In this document: piece after piece, positions 20,811 through 32,825 of the stretch
How the letters are laid out: the number at the start of each line of letters is the position of its first letter
Position numbering within the stretch: the stretch's first letter is position 1
Program-made: the position numbers and the translations under genes
NCBI RefSeq assembly: GCF_033958435.1
Contig: NC_134138.1
Span: 79,842,298 to 79,906,297, forward strand
Length of the DNA stretch: 64,000 bases
Origin: Carettochelys insculpta
Lineage: Eukaryota; Chordata; Testudines; Carettochelyidae
Reading direction: 5' to 3'
The notes under the pieces: generated by a model
What the model saw: only the letters and a program-made list of their open reading frames with translations
What the model was told of the DNA's origin: nothing
Databases searched by the model: none

Positions 20811-21959
20811 ATTGTTTGAGCTGTTTCTGGGATCTCAGAAGGAAGGGAATTGTGGCTAACGTGCTCCAGGGAGGGCTGCCCCTATGACACAGTGCTTCCC
20901 TTTTTCCCCTGTCAGCAGCAAATGTCTGCAGGCCAGGCTGTGCATCCCAGCTTCCATTTGTAGGGAACCATGGGACTATGCATCATTTCACGCAGAGAGA
21001 GAAGCTCCAAAGCCACACGAGCTTGATTGATTCTACTCTGCACCTGTGACTGTTTGAGCAATACCTGGCCCACAGAGCCAAAGAGATATACAGGTGGGAA
21101 GGAGTTTGGAGAGATTTCAAAAATTGTGTGTGTGTGGAAACAAACAGTCTAGATATTTTAATCACGGTGGCTTTGTCCAAGAACTCTTGGCGACTCTGAC
21201 ATCTGGCTGGGTTATGCAATCCTGTCTCAAATCGCTGTTTAAGACAGGTGTACACAGAGCTGAGAAAACAGTGATTATTCTCAGGATCTGATTCACTGTG
21301 GTGTTTCTGGTGCACAGTTGGCTCTTTCTTCTGCCACCTGTACACTCATGATTTAGTCAGAGAATGACTGGCTGCAGACAGTGCAAGTTCAGAAATCAAA
21401 GCCAGGCAGACGATGGTGTGGGAGGCCGAATATGAATTGTAACAGACCTTCTGACTAACATTCCAGCAGGGAAGCGTACAGGAAGCTATGCAGAGCCAGG
21501 AAGGACACTGCCCCGGTGCTTCCTTTCTGCCACTTCAAAAATATCAGCTAACAGAAGTCTTTAAAAAATGCTTGGGACAGATTCTGGCTTTAACTCTTGC
21601 CCTTTGCCTCCTATTATCTTGCTGAAAAATAGAAGGAAAGTACTGCAAGTGGTTAATACTGGGTTTAAACAGGATGCTGAGAATAATTATTGCAAGGCAC
21701 TATGTGTGCAAGGTCGTCTGTAACATAAGGGCTGTGTAGTCAAAAATCAGCATATGAATGCAGTTCAAAAGTGTTATTGTTCTCTGCAAAATAACACTTT
21801 CTGATATTGCTTCCTTTAGCAATCTCCATGTACTCTGTGTATTTATAGTAGAAACTCAGATGATCACATGTTGTCATAACAATTAAAGTATACGTGGTAA
21901 TTTTACACTGCATCGTAGTTTTAAAGTTTGGACAGGCCAGGCTATCTGATAGTCAGAGC
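20811..21959. other. Unrecognised sequence
   Basis: No gene is supported. A minus-strand frame at 20983-21345 (120 codons) has no recognisable domain and is probably chance. Confidence 0.3.
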
Positions 21960-22105
21960 CAGGCTTAAACACGGATTTGACTGCAATCCCAGGCACCAAT
22001 TTGCCGGGTGACTATGGACAAGGCACTTGACCTCTTGGTGCTTCAATTAGCCTGGCCATAAAACTGGGTAAAAAGCAGCACCCCGATGAAAAACAGATGC
22101 TGCCT
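21960..22105 (+). repeat. MIR-like SINE remnant
   Basis: The sequence TGACTATGGACAAGGCACTTGACCTCTTGGTGCTTCAATTAGCCTGGCCATAAAACTGG follows the order of the conserved MIR/CORE-SINE middle: last part of the clinical pattern TGGGCAAGTCACTTAACCTC, then CTCAGTTT and TAAAATGGG. It is heavily diverged, as expected for an ancient copy. Confidence 0.5.
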
Positions 22106-24871
22106 TTGAGGTGAAGTATCCTGGATAAATTACACACATATAACACGTCTACCTTCTGCCCCCTGCACTTCTGTACTAATATTTTGATAGCAACTCAGCC
22201 ATAGCCTTCAATAGCCACACAATTGTCCTCTTTGGGACAATTGTTCAGGTTTCTACAGTTCAAATACATATTATTTATACAAATGCACACCAGATCTAAA
22301 AAGGACATACCCACGTGGATAAAATTCATACAAGTGTAATATGTATGTATGCCAGTGAAGCCCTCAAATTAGTGGCTGATGGGATTTGTGCAGTCTTTGC
22401 ACAATGGTGAATTTTGCCTTTACGTACATGACCAATTTAAATCAAATTCTTATTTAAAACAGCTTTGAAATATCTGCTCCTTGGAGACCACTGAACAACA
22501 GAAGAAATGACAAGCAGAATCTAAAGTAGCATGAAAAACTAAATGCTGGGGTTTGGAGACTTTACACTTATATGTTGTAATCATTCCTCATTTTTGAAAA
22601 GGCTGAAATTTCAATGTAATATGTCCATATGCAGCTCATTTTTAATTAAAATGAAAATCTTGCACATAATTTCACATTCCATTGTAAGAGGTATTTGGAT
22701 GTTGTAGGGGAGTAGTCACAAGAACTTGAAGATCCATGCATAACAAATGAAGTGTAAAGCATGCATTATTAAATTAATTAGGAAACAAACACCAATTCAA
22801 GACTGGATATGGATTTGACCCCTAAAATCAGGCCTCATTTGGGAAAATTTTAAAAGATTCAAACTCAACCCAATAACTTCATTGCTTCATCCCAAAGATT
22901 CAGACTGCAAGATTAAAAAGCAATGTGGCAATCTGATGGATACCAAATACGCCCTGAATAGCTTCAGAAACATAGTGCCTGAGCATGGAAGGAGCCACAT
23001 AATTGGCCATATGGAATATGGTACATGGTTTATCCCTTGCCTACTTGCAAGCAACAATGGAAATGCCTGCATAATATATGACTCCTAAGGGCACTGCACT
23101 AAACAGATGTAAATTCAGGAAAGGGATTGCGAGAGAAGTAGAATTGTCTCCCTTTGCTTTGAATATGGAACTGTCATTTACATCTGTGGGACTTTTGCTC
23201 AAAAAATGTGGCCAGAAATGGATTTGCACCTCTTACGAATTCTGGAAACGCTGACATGATTTAAACCTTACAGAAAATTTTAATACATGAATATGCGATT
23301 TACATGTTCTTAATCAAAGAGCAAAGTTTTTTAAATAAAAGTTTGATGTGGATGAATCAGGTCTGAGTTTAATTAAATTTATGAATACAAAGAAAAATAC
23401 AAGATTTTATGAACTGTGGAAGGAATGTGGGTCCTTAACTGCCCAGCAAGTTCACAAAGACAAAGGAGATCAGTTTACAGGGGTTAAGTAAACACAGTAT
23501 TTTATATTATAATTCAAATGAATCCAATTTCAACAAGCCTATGTAAGAGTTTAAAAAATTGGTTTACCAGACTGAACATTTTTATAAATGTTAAACCCCA
23601 TTACAATGCCATGAAGTACAGCTACTGAACAGCCAGAGCCACATAAAGAGCCCAGTTATTTCTTAGCCCTGTGATCAAATTGCTGCTAGCATCTTTATTG
23701 TTCACACATCTGGTGGGCACTATGTTTATTTTGATGCTGGTGTACTTTGTACCTTTTGTATTCCTTCAAGTTTCGAGCATTCTGTCCAACCAGCATGCAC
23801 TCCTGAATTGGTGAGCATAGAGAGAGCACAGGAACAACAAGGGCAAACACCAACATGAGAATTTGAAAGTGATACAGTCCTATAAGAGGAAATGCTAGCT
23901 TCCCCTCACCACCCTCCTAATGGTGGAAATTCACCTCTGTGCACAGGGCCAATGTAGGGACTATGCACCCCTTATTTCTCCCCGAATTTAGTCATAAAAC
24001 ATGTTGGATCAAACTCTGCTCTACCTTGCACTCCATTCATCCCAACTGATATCACAACAGCTGAATTTGCTCCATTATTTCTAATTGAACTAGCATGAAA
24101 ACAGTACATTTCATGGTTTATCGTGGCCTACTTGCAAGAAACTGCCAGGCTTAAGTGAGACAGAAGAGAGATCTGGGAACATTGCTGGTGCTCTGCACAC
24201 AGGTGAATTACATGCAAATGAACCAAAACTTTTAACTGGAGGGACCTTCTCTAGAGGGAGCAGACAATTCAGTCTCCCTTAGAGTTAGTCAAAACTGCAT
24301 TTCATTTTCTGCATAATAATAATAATAATAATAATAATAATGTTTTCATTGACATTTTTCACTGAAGTTTTCAGGTTGTCATCAAAAAAGTCCAATCCAA
24401 AACATTAACATTTTCAGGTTTTGGCTTTTCACCATAAATCTGACCATATGTTGACAAAACCAGAAATTGTGTTTTGAAAATTTGCATTCAGTCAAAAAGA
24501 CTTTTTTTCTCTTTGGCAGAATAAGTGTTGACACAATTTTAGACCAGCTCCAGGCTCCATGCCCAGTCAATCCCTCCACTGAACTCAATTGTGTTGCATG
24601 ATGCATAGGTCAAGATAGATTTCTTTCCTACAGTATTTGAACTGGTTTTGTTTCCAAATTACATACAAGAGCAGATAAAAGAACACCTTTCATGTACTTT
24701 GTAACAAAAGCATGGCCTATTTTGCTGTTTCTATGGGAGATAGGAGAAGAAAACCAGTACAACTAATAATTGAAGGCCATACTGTGCTGTCAGATAGACC
24801 CACTTAAGTCCTTTCTGAAGCAGAAGTTACACAGGTGTCCAAGTGAGGGTAGGATTTGGCGCTGTATGTAC
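22106..24871. other. Unrecognised sequence with an (ATA)n tract
   Basis: An ATA/AAT microsatellite lies at 24313-24341. Otherwise the stretch is AT-rich, with no gene or classifiable repeat seen. Confidence 0.35.
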
Positions 24872-25527
24872 AGGTTGGGGATCCCTGGTTCAGCACCCTC
24901 AGGACCTAACCAATCCTGAAGGATGGAGTTTGCCCAACTACAGGAGGTCCATTCCAGGCCCCCTGCCTGGCTCCACTTCTGGCCGCAGCTGCTGGCTCCA
25001 CAGCCACACACCCACACACACATGGCCCTGGCCCTGGCTGCCATCCCCTCTCCCTCTCCCTCTCCTGACCAACTCCATTTCCAGTCTCAGCCAGCAAAGC
25101 TTCTGGGCCAGCTGCCAACAGACCCACTACAGCTGCCTAGGCCTGACTGGGCTCCTGGCTGCCAGCCTCACTCTGGCTAACAGCCCCACTGCTGATGACC
25201 ACGGCCAGGCTCCCAGCTGCTGGCCACCTGCCCCAATCAGGCTCCTGGCCCCTCTGCCACTAGTCGCGTTCAGGCTGCCAGCCCCACATGCACTGGCCCT
25301 GCTTGGGCTGCCAGCCCCACCGCCATTAACCCCTCTCAGGCTGCCTGCTCTGACCAGTCTCCTAACTGCACTGCAGGCCCCAAAGCCACCTGGCCCAGCC
25401 ACATGCCTGGCCCCAGCAGGGCTCCCAAGTGAAGACTCTCCTGCAGCCTGAGTCTTAGCTGCCAGGGATCTCTGGTCCAGGCATTTTGCCAGACCAGACA
25501 GTGCTGTTTTTTGGAAGCTCAACCTCT
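24872..25527. repeat. Fold-back repeat with GC-rich tandem core, copy 2
   Basis: The left end (CAGGTTGGGGATCCCTGG, CCTCAGGACCTAACCAATCC) and right end (TTTGGAAGCTCAACCTC) match the outer parts of the repeats at 5431 and 63718. Between them, about 25080-25450, lies a GC-rich array of degenerate units built on GGCTGCCAGCCCC / GGCTCCTGGC. The array explains the long overlapping ORFs on both strands (up to 202 codons), which are low-complexity Pro/Leu/Ala and not credible proteins. Confidence 0.5.
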
Positions 25528-28500
25528 ATATTTTGCACATTTAGCCACACACTGAGGGAAAATTGAATTTTACCATATGGCTGAACACTAGCTTAACCAA
25601 TTAGCTATGACCAGCCCTTTACTGAAGCTGACGCCCATTGCCTGGACTCTGATGATGTATAAGCAGCAGCTCTGTCAGTTGGGCCAAAATGGAGCCTCCC
25701 ATTAGACAAGCCAATAGAAGTCACGTTAAGCTTGTCTTACCTGGGAGTTGTTCTTACATATGTTAAAACTGAAAGATCATGTGAAAAATGAAGTAACTCC
25801 CTGCCTCCCCCCGCCCCCCAGCAGTATACCCAGAGCAAGAGAGAACAGGATTGCTTGTCCAATACATGTAGAAAAGGAAATCCACAGCTTTCTTCTTCAG
25901 TGTCCAGCTGATCTTCTTTTTCCTCACCTCCCTCCTCTTCACAAGGCTCCACTTAGGCAGGTTCGGATCCGGTAGGCTACTGGTGTGCTTAGTGAGAGCA
26001 GGAACAGAAGTGGGTCCATGACTGGTGAGGAGCTGGAGACTCAGCTGTGATGGAATTCTGTCTGGGTTGGGAAAGGCACAGGCTCTAACACCAGGATGAT
26101 GGCGTGTTGCAGTGAGAGTGATGAACGGGATGGATGGGGTATGTGTGCACAAGAAGGAGTGAGAGATTCCAACATGGTGAAGAAACTTGAAGCTGAAAGC
26201 CATACACTCTGGGTGCTGGGGTGTGTGGGTGGCAAAAAAAGACATTGCTCACAGCCAAGATGTGTGGGAGCAATAATATTTGGATTCAGAGTTTGAACAC
26301 TACTAAAGCCTGGGGGTATGTGGATCCAGTGATGTGGTTTGGACCCAAGTTTATTTCCTAGGTCTAATAAAAGGAATCTTTAATGCAATAAATATGAAAT
26401 ATAATTGGAAAAGCTGTGTTACAGGAGGAGGTGAAGAGATAGTGTTAGTCTTTAACTCAGAAGGTGCCTTTTTGGCAGCAGCGGTAATTAATAGGACAGC
26501 AGGGGTCTTAGGGGTGCATAAATATTTGTATCTGAAAAATATTTGCAATCTTTTCTGAGTTCCCCTGCTTTCTGTCTGTCTGCTCTTTTCTTCTCTGCAG
26601 TTTCCTCTCTGTCTCTCTCTCTCTCTCAGTCCTCTCCCTTTGCCTGCCTATCATCTTGCTTTAATTGTTTCCAGATTTGTGTGGGAGGTCAGGGCCCGGG
26701 AGTGCTGCTTCATGCCAAGTTTATAAACAGAGCAGTGTTTCCAGATGGCCACTGGCTCCAGCCTGGCTAGCAGGTTGATTGGGACCAGAATAACAACAGG
26801 TGGAGAACAGACAATGAATTCCTTGACACTTATTTTACTCCCTCCCCTTTCCCTCCACTGCCTCCTCCCTATAGCCACCTCAGCTACCACCAGGGCTACC
26901 AGCAGCCTTCTGCAATATGTAAACTGTGGGGAGGGGGAGAGCAAACAGTGCAAGAAAACAAGTGACTTCACAGAAGAAACGGTGGAGGATGAAAGGTGAT
27001 TCACATCATTAAATCACTGTTGTAGTGGTTGAATTAAGATGTCCTACTTCACTATGCGAGTGGAAGAGCTCTCTGGTGATGAAAAATAAGCATTATATTT
27101 AATATAGGTAAAGCAAGTAATAAGACTGATTTAACTGTGTTTCATTTGCAGCTTCTGATTTAGGAAGGCAGCCTAGCCTCCAAGATAATTGGCAGCGATG
27201 ATGGTTTTTCAGGGCAACAGTGAGTTTTATATGAAGGGTCCCAAAGTCGTGCTTTAATTTTCCAGAGTTATTCTTTCACAGGTTCCAGTTCATTCATGGT
27301 TCTCCCAAGCTATTCCATTCTTTCCTTTGCCTCCTCCAGCCCTGTGTTAATTTCCCAGATCTCCACACAGAATAGCCACTTTTCTCATTTTAAGCTGTTT
27401 GAAGAAATCCCAGGAGCAGAAGGAGGTTGGGGAGGGTGGGGCAGAGAGTATTGTAGGGAAATTGCCTTGCACAGTGGCATTGTTCCAAACAATCAGCTTT
27501 TAAAACAGGTTACAATGTACAGAAATATCTCTCACAAAACTGTACTAGGTCTTACCAGACTCAGCCCCTACTGCAGGAGGAAGAATTGCAAACTAAAGCA
27601 GATAGAGGGGCCAGTTCTGGGCCACAGGCCAGCCCCTAGAGTGGCATGAAAGAACCGGAATGCAGGCTGTTCTCCCTACCACACACCTGCTGAGAATTCC
27701 CCCCTATACCCCGCTGTGAATTCCCCAGCAGGGGTGGAAGTGGTGTAACTAGGCCCTTTTACACTCAGACCATTTTGAATCATGGAAATCCTCCAAAGAT
27801 ACCCATGGGCAACAGCCATAAATTGGAGCAATTCCTGCAGCGTCTGCAATATTTACATAGTCTGCCTCTTCCAGGCTGCAGGCTCTTCCACCCCTGAAGA
27901 GAATTCTAGAGACAGTTGTGATTCTGAGAGGTCCTAGAAGCCTGGCTCCTGTATCATCTATGCTGTCATGGTTATCAGGCAAGTCAGAACCTGGCTCCCT
28001 CTTGTCTTCAGGGGATAGGCCCAGATTTCAGAATATCCATTAGTTTTGGGGTTAAAGACTCTGCTACTTCCTGACCACTGTTTCCCATGGTGAGAGACAG
28101 AGGGAAGATAAAGAAAAATAGCCCACCTGTCAGCCACCCAGAATGATTTGTAGGAAACTACCTAACTACGGATACATAATGCTCCCACATACACCCATCC
28201 TCCACCCCATCTGGGTTAGTCCTCCAAGGGCACAGCACCACACACCAAGAGAGAATTAGAATTGCAAGACAAATCATTTCAATACTTATTACAGTGATCA
28301 GGAAACATCATAATTTTAAGTGAATTGATGGGTAATGAGAACGAATAAGTAAAATTATGAGACACATCACCATATGGATACTTCAGACTCACTATGGTGT
28401 GGGGACCAGGGAAAAGGTGCAAAAATTCACTTCTACACACAATTTTCCCCTTGTGCTAACCTCCTCTGAACAAGACTGAATTTAATCCACTGTGAATGCA

Positions 28501-28689
28501 CCATAAATAATTCCATAATGAATGATGTAGTTTACAAAGTAAAAACTGCTGATCTAAAAAAAATTGCTCCATAAAAATGTACTAGCTGCCCTTAAAGAAC
28601 ACGGCATCAAAACCAATATTTTGTTAACTGCTAAACAGCCCAAAGGAAATGTATTGTCATTCCATTTTCTGAGTCAAACATGGAAATAC
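25528..28689. other. Unrecognised sequence with a CT tract
   Basis: A (CT)n tract lies at 26603-26629. A minus-strand frame at 27749-27982 and other frames of 60-160 codons occur, but none has a recognisable domain. Nothing else is supported. Confidence 0.3.
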
Positions 28690-28790
28690 AAAATTCAAAA
28701 GTAACAGAGAGGAAGCCGTGCTAGTCTATACACTATCAAAACAAAAAGTAGTCAAGTAGCACTTTAAAGACTAGCAAAATAGTTTATTAG

Positions 28791-28827
28791 GTGAGCTTTC
28801 GTGGGACAGACCCACTTCTTCAGACCG
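28791..28827 (-). ncRNA. Hammerhead-like motif, minus strand arm
   Basis: On the minus strand the order is GGT, CTGAAGA (28817-28823), GTGGG/CCCAC stem with TCTGT loop, GAAA (28797-28800), GCTC and ACC. GGT and ACC would pair as a short helix I around the predicted cut after UC. All core positions fit CUGANGA...GAAA...UH. Confidence 0.5.
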
Positions 28828-28864
28828 TAGCCAGACCAGAACAGACCCGTTCTGGTCTGACTAT

Positions 28865-28903
28865 GGTCTGAAGAAGTGGGTCTGTCCCACGAAAGCTCAC
28901 CTA
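28865..28903 (+). ncRNA. Hammerhead-like motif, plus strand arm
   Basis: CTGAAGA at 28868-28874, a 5-bp helix II (GTGGG 28876-28880, CCCAC 28886-28890), GAAA at 28891-28894, then GCTC and ACC. GGT immediately upstream pairs with ACC. It mirrors the minus-strand copy in the same insertion. Confidence 0.5.
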
Positions 28904-28966
28904 ATAAACTATTTTGCTAGTCTTTAAAGTGCTACTTGACTGCTTTTTGTATTGAAAATTCAAAAG

Positions 28967-29654
28967 ATTTGTCTACAGTCATTAGGATTAAAGGGGAAGG
29001 GTAAAATCCCTGGGAAACCAATAGGATTAATCACCTGAGTAAAATACACAGATTTGGCCAGGAATTATTAACTATATGTTTTCTTACACAAAAGTTTATT
29101 GTTTTCAAGTCAGTACTGGTAAAATGTACTGTTGGTTTTGGGCTATAAATTTCGTTTTTGGCACAATTACCTAAAGAGAAGGTGAAATGAAATTTAATAG
29201 GATTAGAATTTGCTGCTACTTGGAAAGTTCTTCTATAAATGGTGTGTGAAAAGCAAACATCACTTAAAATACATTTTCTAATATTTGCAACGTAACGTAA
29301 AAGACTTCAGATTCTTGCATATGCATACCTGGAAGCCGATTTGGAAGTATTTAAGGGCTTTGGTGCATTTCAGCAAATTGTTAACAGGTTTTTATTTTCC
29401 CGGAAAAACTTCATGACTGGCTTTAGGTGTCAAATTTTTATACAGCAGAATTTCCACATTTACAAATAAATGCAAAAACATATTAATCTTTTCTAATGTT
29501 CCTTACCTTTCATGAGCTCAAAACACTTAAACCAAACATTGGACCCAGTTCTGAGGGCTGGCTTCAAAGAGAGATGAGGGCACTCAGCACCTTATAAACA
29601 GATGATCAGCATTTTCACAAGATTAGGTTCTCATAGAGATTTCTGGAACTGCAT
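28967..29654. other. Unrecognised AT-rich sequence
   Basis: No gene or classifiable repeat was seen. Confidence 0.3.
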
Positions 29655-29700
29655 TAGAAGACTTCTAGAGGTCCCTTCCAGTCCTACCATTTGATGATAT
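29655..29700 (+). mobile_element. CR1 3'-end fragment
   Basis: GACTTCTAGAGGTCCCTTCCAGTCCTACCATTTGATGAT matches the CR1 3' terminus (AGGTCCCTTCCAGCCCTA followed by TTCTATGAT-type repeats), with divergence. Only this short end is recognisable. Confidence 0.5.
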
Positions 29701-29782
29701 TATGTTACGAGATGACTCTCAAAGGGTTTGGAACATCAAAAGTAAGTTCTTTGGAGCATGGACTGTCCCTTATCATATTATT

Positions 29783-29990
29783 CAAAAACAACAGGAAGTC
29801 CTGTGGCACCTCATAGACTAACAGATATTTTGGAGCATAAGCTTTCGTGGGCAAAGACCCACTTCACCAGATGCATGAAGCAGGTCTTTGCCCACGAAAG
29901 CTTACGCTCCAAATATGTTAGTCTACAAGGTGCCACAGGATTTCTTCTTGTTTTTGAAGATACAGACTAGCACGGCTACCTCTCTCACTG
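29783..29990 (+). mobile_element. PLE tail inverted pair
   Basis: The left arm (AACAGGAAGTCCTGTGGCACC ... TTTCGTGGGCAAAGACCCAC) is the reverse complement of the right arm (GTCTTTGCCCACGAAAGC ... GTGCCACAGGATTTCTTCTT). Only the right arm continues to the tail terminus ACAGACTAGCACGGCTACC. The arms meet inside the hammerhead core, which is damaged here (GCATGAAG in place of CTGATGA). No convincing flanking duplication was found, so the ends are approximate. Confidence 0.65.
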
Positions 29991-31847
29991 TATTGTTTTT
30001 ACAACAGTGCCTCTACCCTGATTGGGAACTCTGCAGTAATATAGTACAAGTAATAAGGGGACAACAATAAAAACAGTAATAATTATATACAGTCAGAGGG
30101 TTCCTAAATATTGAATTATTTCCACTGTTTTTTAAAACTCCTTTAGCTCTCACTGTAACATTTTTACTTTGCATGATATTATTCCACACAGAAATTAAAA
30201 TGATTCTTAACTTTAACATAGATGTTACCAACACAGGTTAACAGAATAAGTAAACAATTACAGAATTCATTTGTTCAAGTTCTTGTATTCTTGTGGCTGT
30301 TTTATCTGACTGTTATTCTTACTGACTGGTTTTATAAAATGTCAATAAAGTCATGCAAGTGTTATTCTTAAATTCATTGGGCCCATTCCTGAATTCCTTA
30401 TGAAACTCCAATGGGCGTTTTGCCCAAATAAGGCCTTCATATGGACTTCAGGGTCAGGTCCTTTGAAAATAAATGTAGTTTACACTTAAGGGTTAGAAGT
30501 GTGAATCTACAAAGGATGTTGATTTTGTAATGTACAACAACAAATTTAATCAAAACCTAAAACTCAGAAACAAGAAAACCTTTTCATCCAAGAACATTTT
30601 CTGAGAATTTCTATGCTCAATCATTTTATATTTCAAATACACTGGTGAACTCCAATTCTATTAGCATAATACAAGCAGTGATATCTAGATAGATACGTAT
30701 AACCAGTTTTGGTTTCTTTTTCACAAACACCAGCATAACACTGTAGAGGCACTGAAGCTTACTGGGTGCAGGAATAGTTTTTTAAATCATGTATGTTTCT
30801 TAACATTCCAGTTCCATATAGATTGCATAAATGCTCATTGGTTGTAGCTTATTTAGAAGCAAGCTAATGTTCCTGGGGAAGAAAAAAAAAGCTAGGCTTC
30901 TCAAATAATTTTTGAAACACCTCAAAGCAGAATGAAGTTTTTTTTTTCAAGAACTTGGCAGGAAGGTGAAAAGACTAGTGTGGAGGAGGTGAGAAATACC
31001 ATTTGCAAATGCTGAAAAAGCCAAGTAAACTGTCTGTGGTGACAACCCAAATTCATTGACAGCAGATTATTTATTATGCGAGTTAAAGATGTCTGTGATT
31101 CAACATTGATGATATTATGCAGCGCTGACAACTAGAAATGGGAGAACACTGCTAAAAATGTCCACAAATGTCCACAAAGGTGAGAAGGGAGTGGCCAAGG
31201 TCCCTGAATGCATAAGGTATATAGTTAGCTTTCTGCACAGAGGGTATTTAACCCAGAAAGCAAATTTCAAACTCACATGGACCAACAATACATTCACCTA
31301 ATGAGATAAGCTAGTTTTACTTCACGATATCTAATTGATGCAGATGATTCCATTCTTGTAGTGCTACCAACTTTACTAATTTGTTGACATTAAAAGGTTG
31401 GAGGAGCAAGCCACCAACCAACCCCAAAGGCACTGCATGCTGCCTCAGGCATTTGCCCGTTTCAAGGAGAAGCACCTTACCCTTGAAGATGAAAAAGAGG
31501 GAGAAGGGAAGGGAAAAAGAAAGAACTTTCTCCCACCAGGCAGCTGGCCCACCAGCAAACAAACATCTGTTCTGACTGCAGGTGAATCAGTGGTTCCAGG
31601 ATTGGATTCCTGAGTCATCTAAGGACCCATAAGTAAACCTGTGGAACAAATCATACTCCAGTTAAAGGATTGCAGTGATGACTCTTCTAATCAATGAGTG
31701 CCTGATTCAATAAAAAATTGTCCTTTGCTGAACTTTCTATTTGTTAGCAGCTTGGATTTGCCCTTCTACAGAGACAGAGAAGCCCTGATGGTATCATGAT
31801 CACTGGAACTAAAGTCAGAGACACCATGTTCCCTAGAGGGGCTGTTA
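29991..31847. other. Unrecognised AT-rich sequence
   Basis: No gene is supported. The frames at 31317-31562 and 31381-31613 overlap on opposite strands and show no domain. Confidence 0.3.
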
Positions 31848-31942
31848 CTGTGATGTTGCATTTGATGAAGCGGGTCTTTGCCCATGAAAGCATATGGTCC
31901 AACACATCTGTTAGTCTGTGAGGTGCCAGAGGACTCTTGTTG
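31848..31942 (+). mobile_element. Single PLE tail fragment
   Basis: The order TTTGATGAAGCGGGTCTTTGCCCATGAAAGC ... CATCTGTTAGTCTGTGAGGTGCC matches the PLE tail at 14.4 and 29.8 kb. The hammerhead core has TTGATGA, losing the invariant C3, so it should be dead. No inverted partner is present. Confidence 0.6.
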
Positions 31943-32363
31943 TGTTTAAGAAGAGAACAAGGACTGGATGGAGTTAGGATGAGGTCAACTCCGCCACATG
32001 GACAGATCAGTGCACAGAGTTTATTAAAGTTCTACTTTTTCAACATATTCTGCATTCAGCTTCCCTCTTTGCTAATGAAACACTAATTATCTTAGAATGT
32101 GACATTATATATTAATTGAAATTTATTTATTAAAAATATATAGGATAAGGAAGAAGTGGCATTTTAGTCGACCTAAAATTTAACTCTATTAAAAATGCCA
32201 GTCTTCTTTGCTAGAAAGTCAAACACTTTAATTTGCATTATGATAGCTGCTGTAATTTGTTTTTTTCCCCACTACAGAAGAATACTGCAATGCTTTAACA
32301 GCTGGCAACTTTCTTACTGCCACAGCTGTTCCAGACCTCCTCACAATACCAATTCAGAATAAT

Positions 32364-32495
32364 GACAGATAGCCACGTTAGTCTGTATTCTATCAAAACA
32401 AAAAAGCATTCATGTGGCACTTTAAAGACTTACAAAATAATTTATTGGGTTATTTTGTTAGTCTTCGAAGTGCTATGTGACTGCTTTTTTGTTTT
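32364..32495 (-). mobile_element. PLE tail inverted pair with 13-bp duplication
   Basis: AATTCAGAATAAT flanks the insertion at 32351-32363 and 32496-32508. The left arm (GACAGATAGCCACGTTAGTC ... AATAATTTATTGGG) contains the full tail end in minus orientation. The right arm (TTATTTTGTTAGTCTTCGAA ... CTGCTTTTTTG) is its end-trimmed inverse. The inner end of the left arm starts at ACCCAATAAA, the position just after the cut predicted for the hammerhead in sister copies. Confidence 0.75.
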
Positions 32496-32508
32496 AATTC
32501 AGAATAAT

Positions 32509-32825
32509 TTAGTATCAATAATTTCTGGCAGTAGATACAGTCATAAGACCATATGGGCAGTGGCTGCAAATAAAAAAGCAAAATTTCCCAACTCAAGAGG
32601 TATCTGAGAAGATTACTTCTAATCACATACTTGTTTCCTCATCTAAGCACTGGCAAACAATTGTGACATAACTACAGGGTAGTGTTAGCATATGTTGACT
32701 GTATAATGACTATCTCTATACTACTATGACCCTACTTTTATAGGGCACATCAGCATCAATGATAATTTTACATGTTGATCTTCGGGGTGAACACTGTGAT
32801 AATATAATATACAGAGATACACATC
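32509..32825. other. Unrecognised sequence
   Basis: Nothing recognisable was seen between the PLE tail pair and the CR1 fragment. Confidence 0.3.

Larger units (their letters stand above)
28702..28954 (-). mobile_element. PLE tail inverted pair with 12-bp duplication
   Basis: AAAATTCAAAAG flanks the insertion at 28690-28701 and 28955-28966. The two arms are nearly perfect inverted repeats of about 110 bp meeting at a small hairpin near 28832-28860 (AGACCAGAAC/GTTCTGGTCT). The left arm includes the extreme PLE 3' end (ACAGAGAGGAAGCCGTGC); the right arm stops about 35 bases short of it. Each arm carries a complete hammerhead-like core, one on each strand. There is no ORF. Confidence 0.8.

Noticed and set aside
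24843..25522. Overlapping ORFs of 202 and 131 codons on opposite strands
   Set aside because: They come from the GC-rich tandem core of a repeat. The proteins are low-complexity Pro/Leu/Ala, and both strands are open for the same compositional reason.
27749..27982. 77-codon minus-strand ORF with balanced composition
   Set aside because: It looks more protein-like than its neighbours, but no family is recognised and no flanking splice sites were defended.
29868..29913. Hammerhead motif in the 29783 insertion
   Set aside because: The CTGATGA core is replaced by GCATGAAG at the arm junction. Helix II and GAAA remain but the core is broken.
31855..31900. Hammerhead motif in the 31848 tail
   Set aside because: Invariant C3 is T (TTGATGA) and helix II is weakened, so it is not called as a ribozyme.
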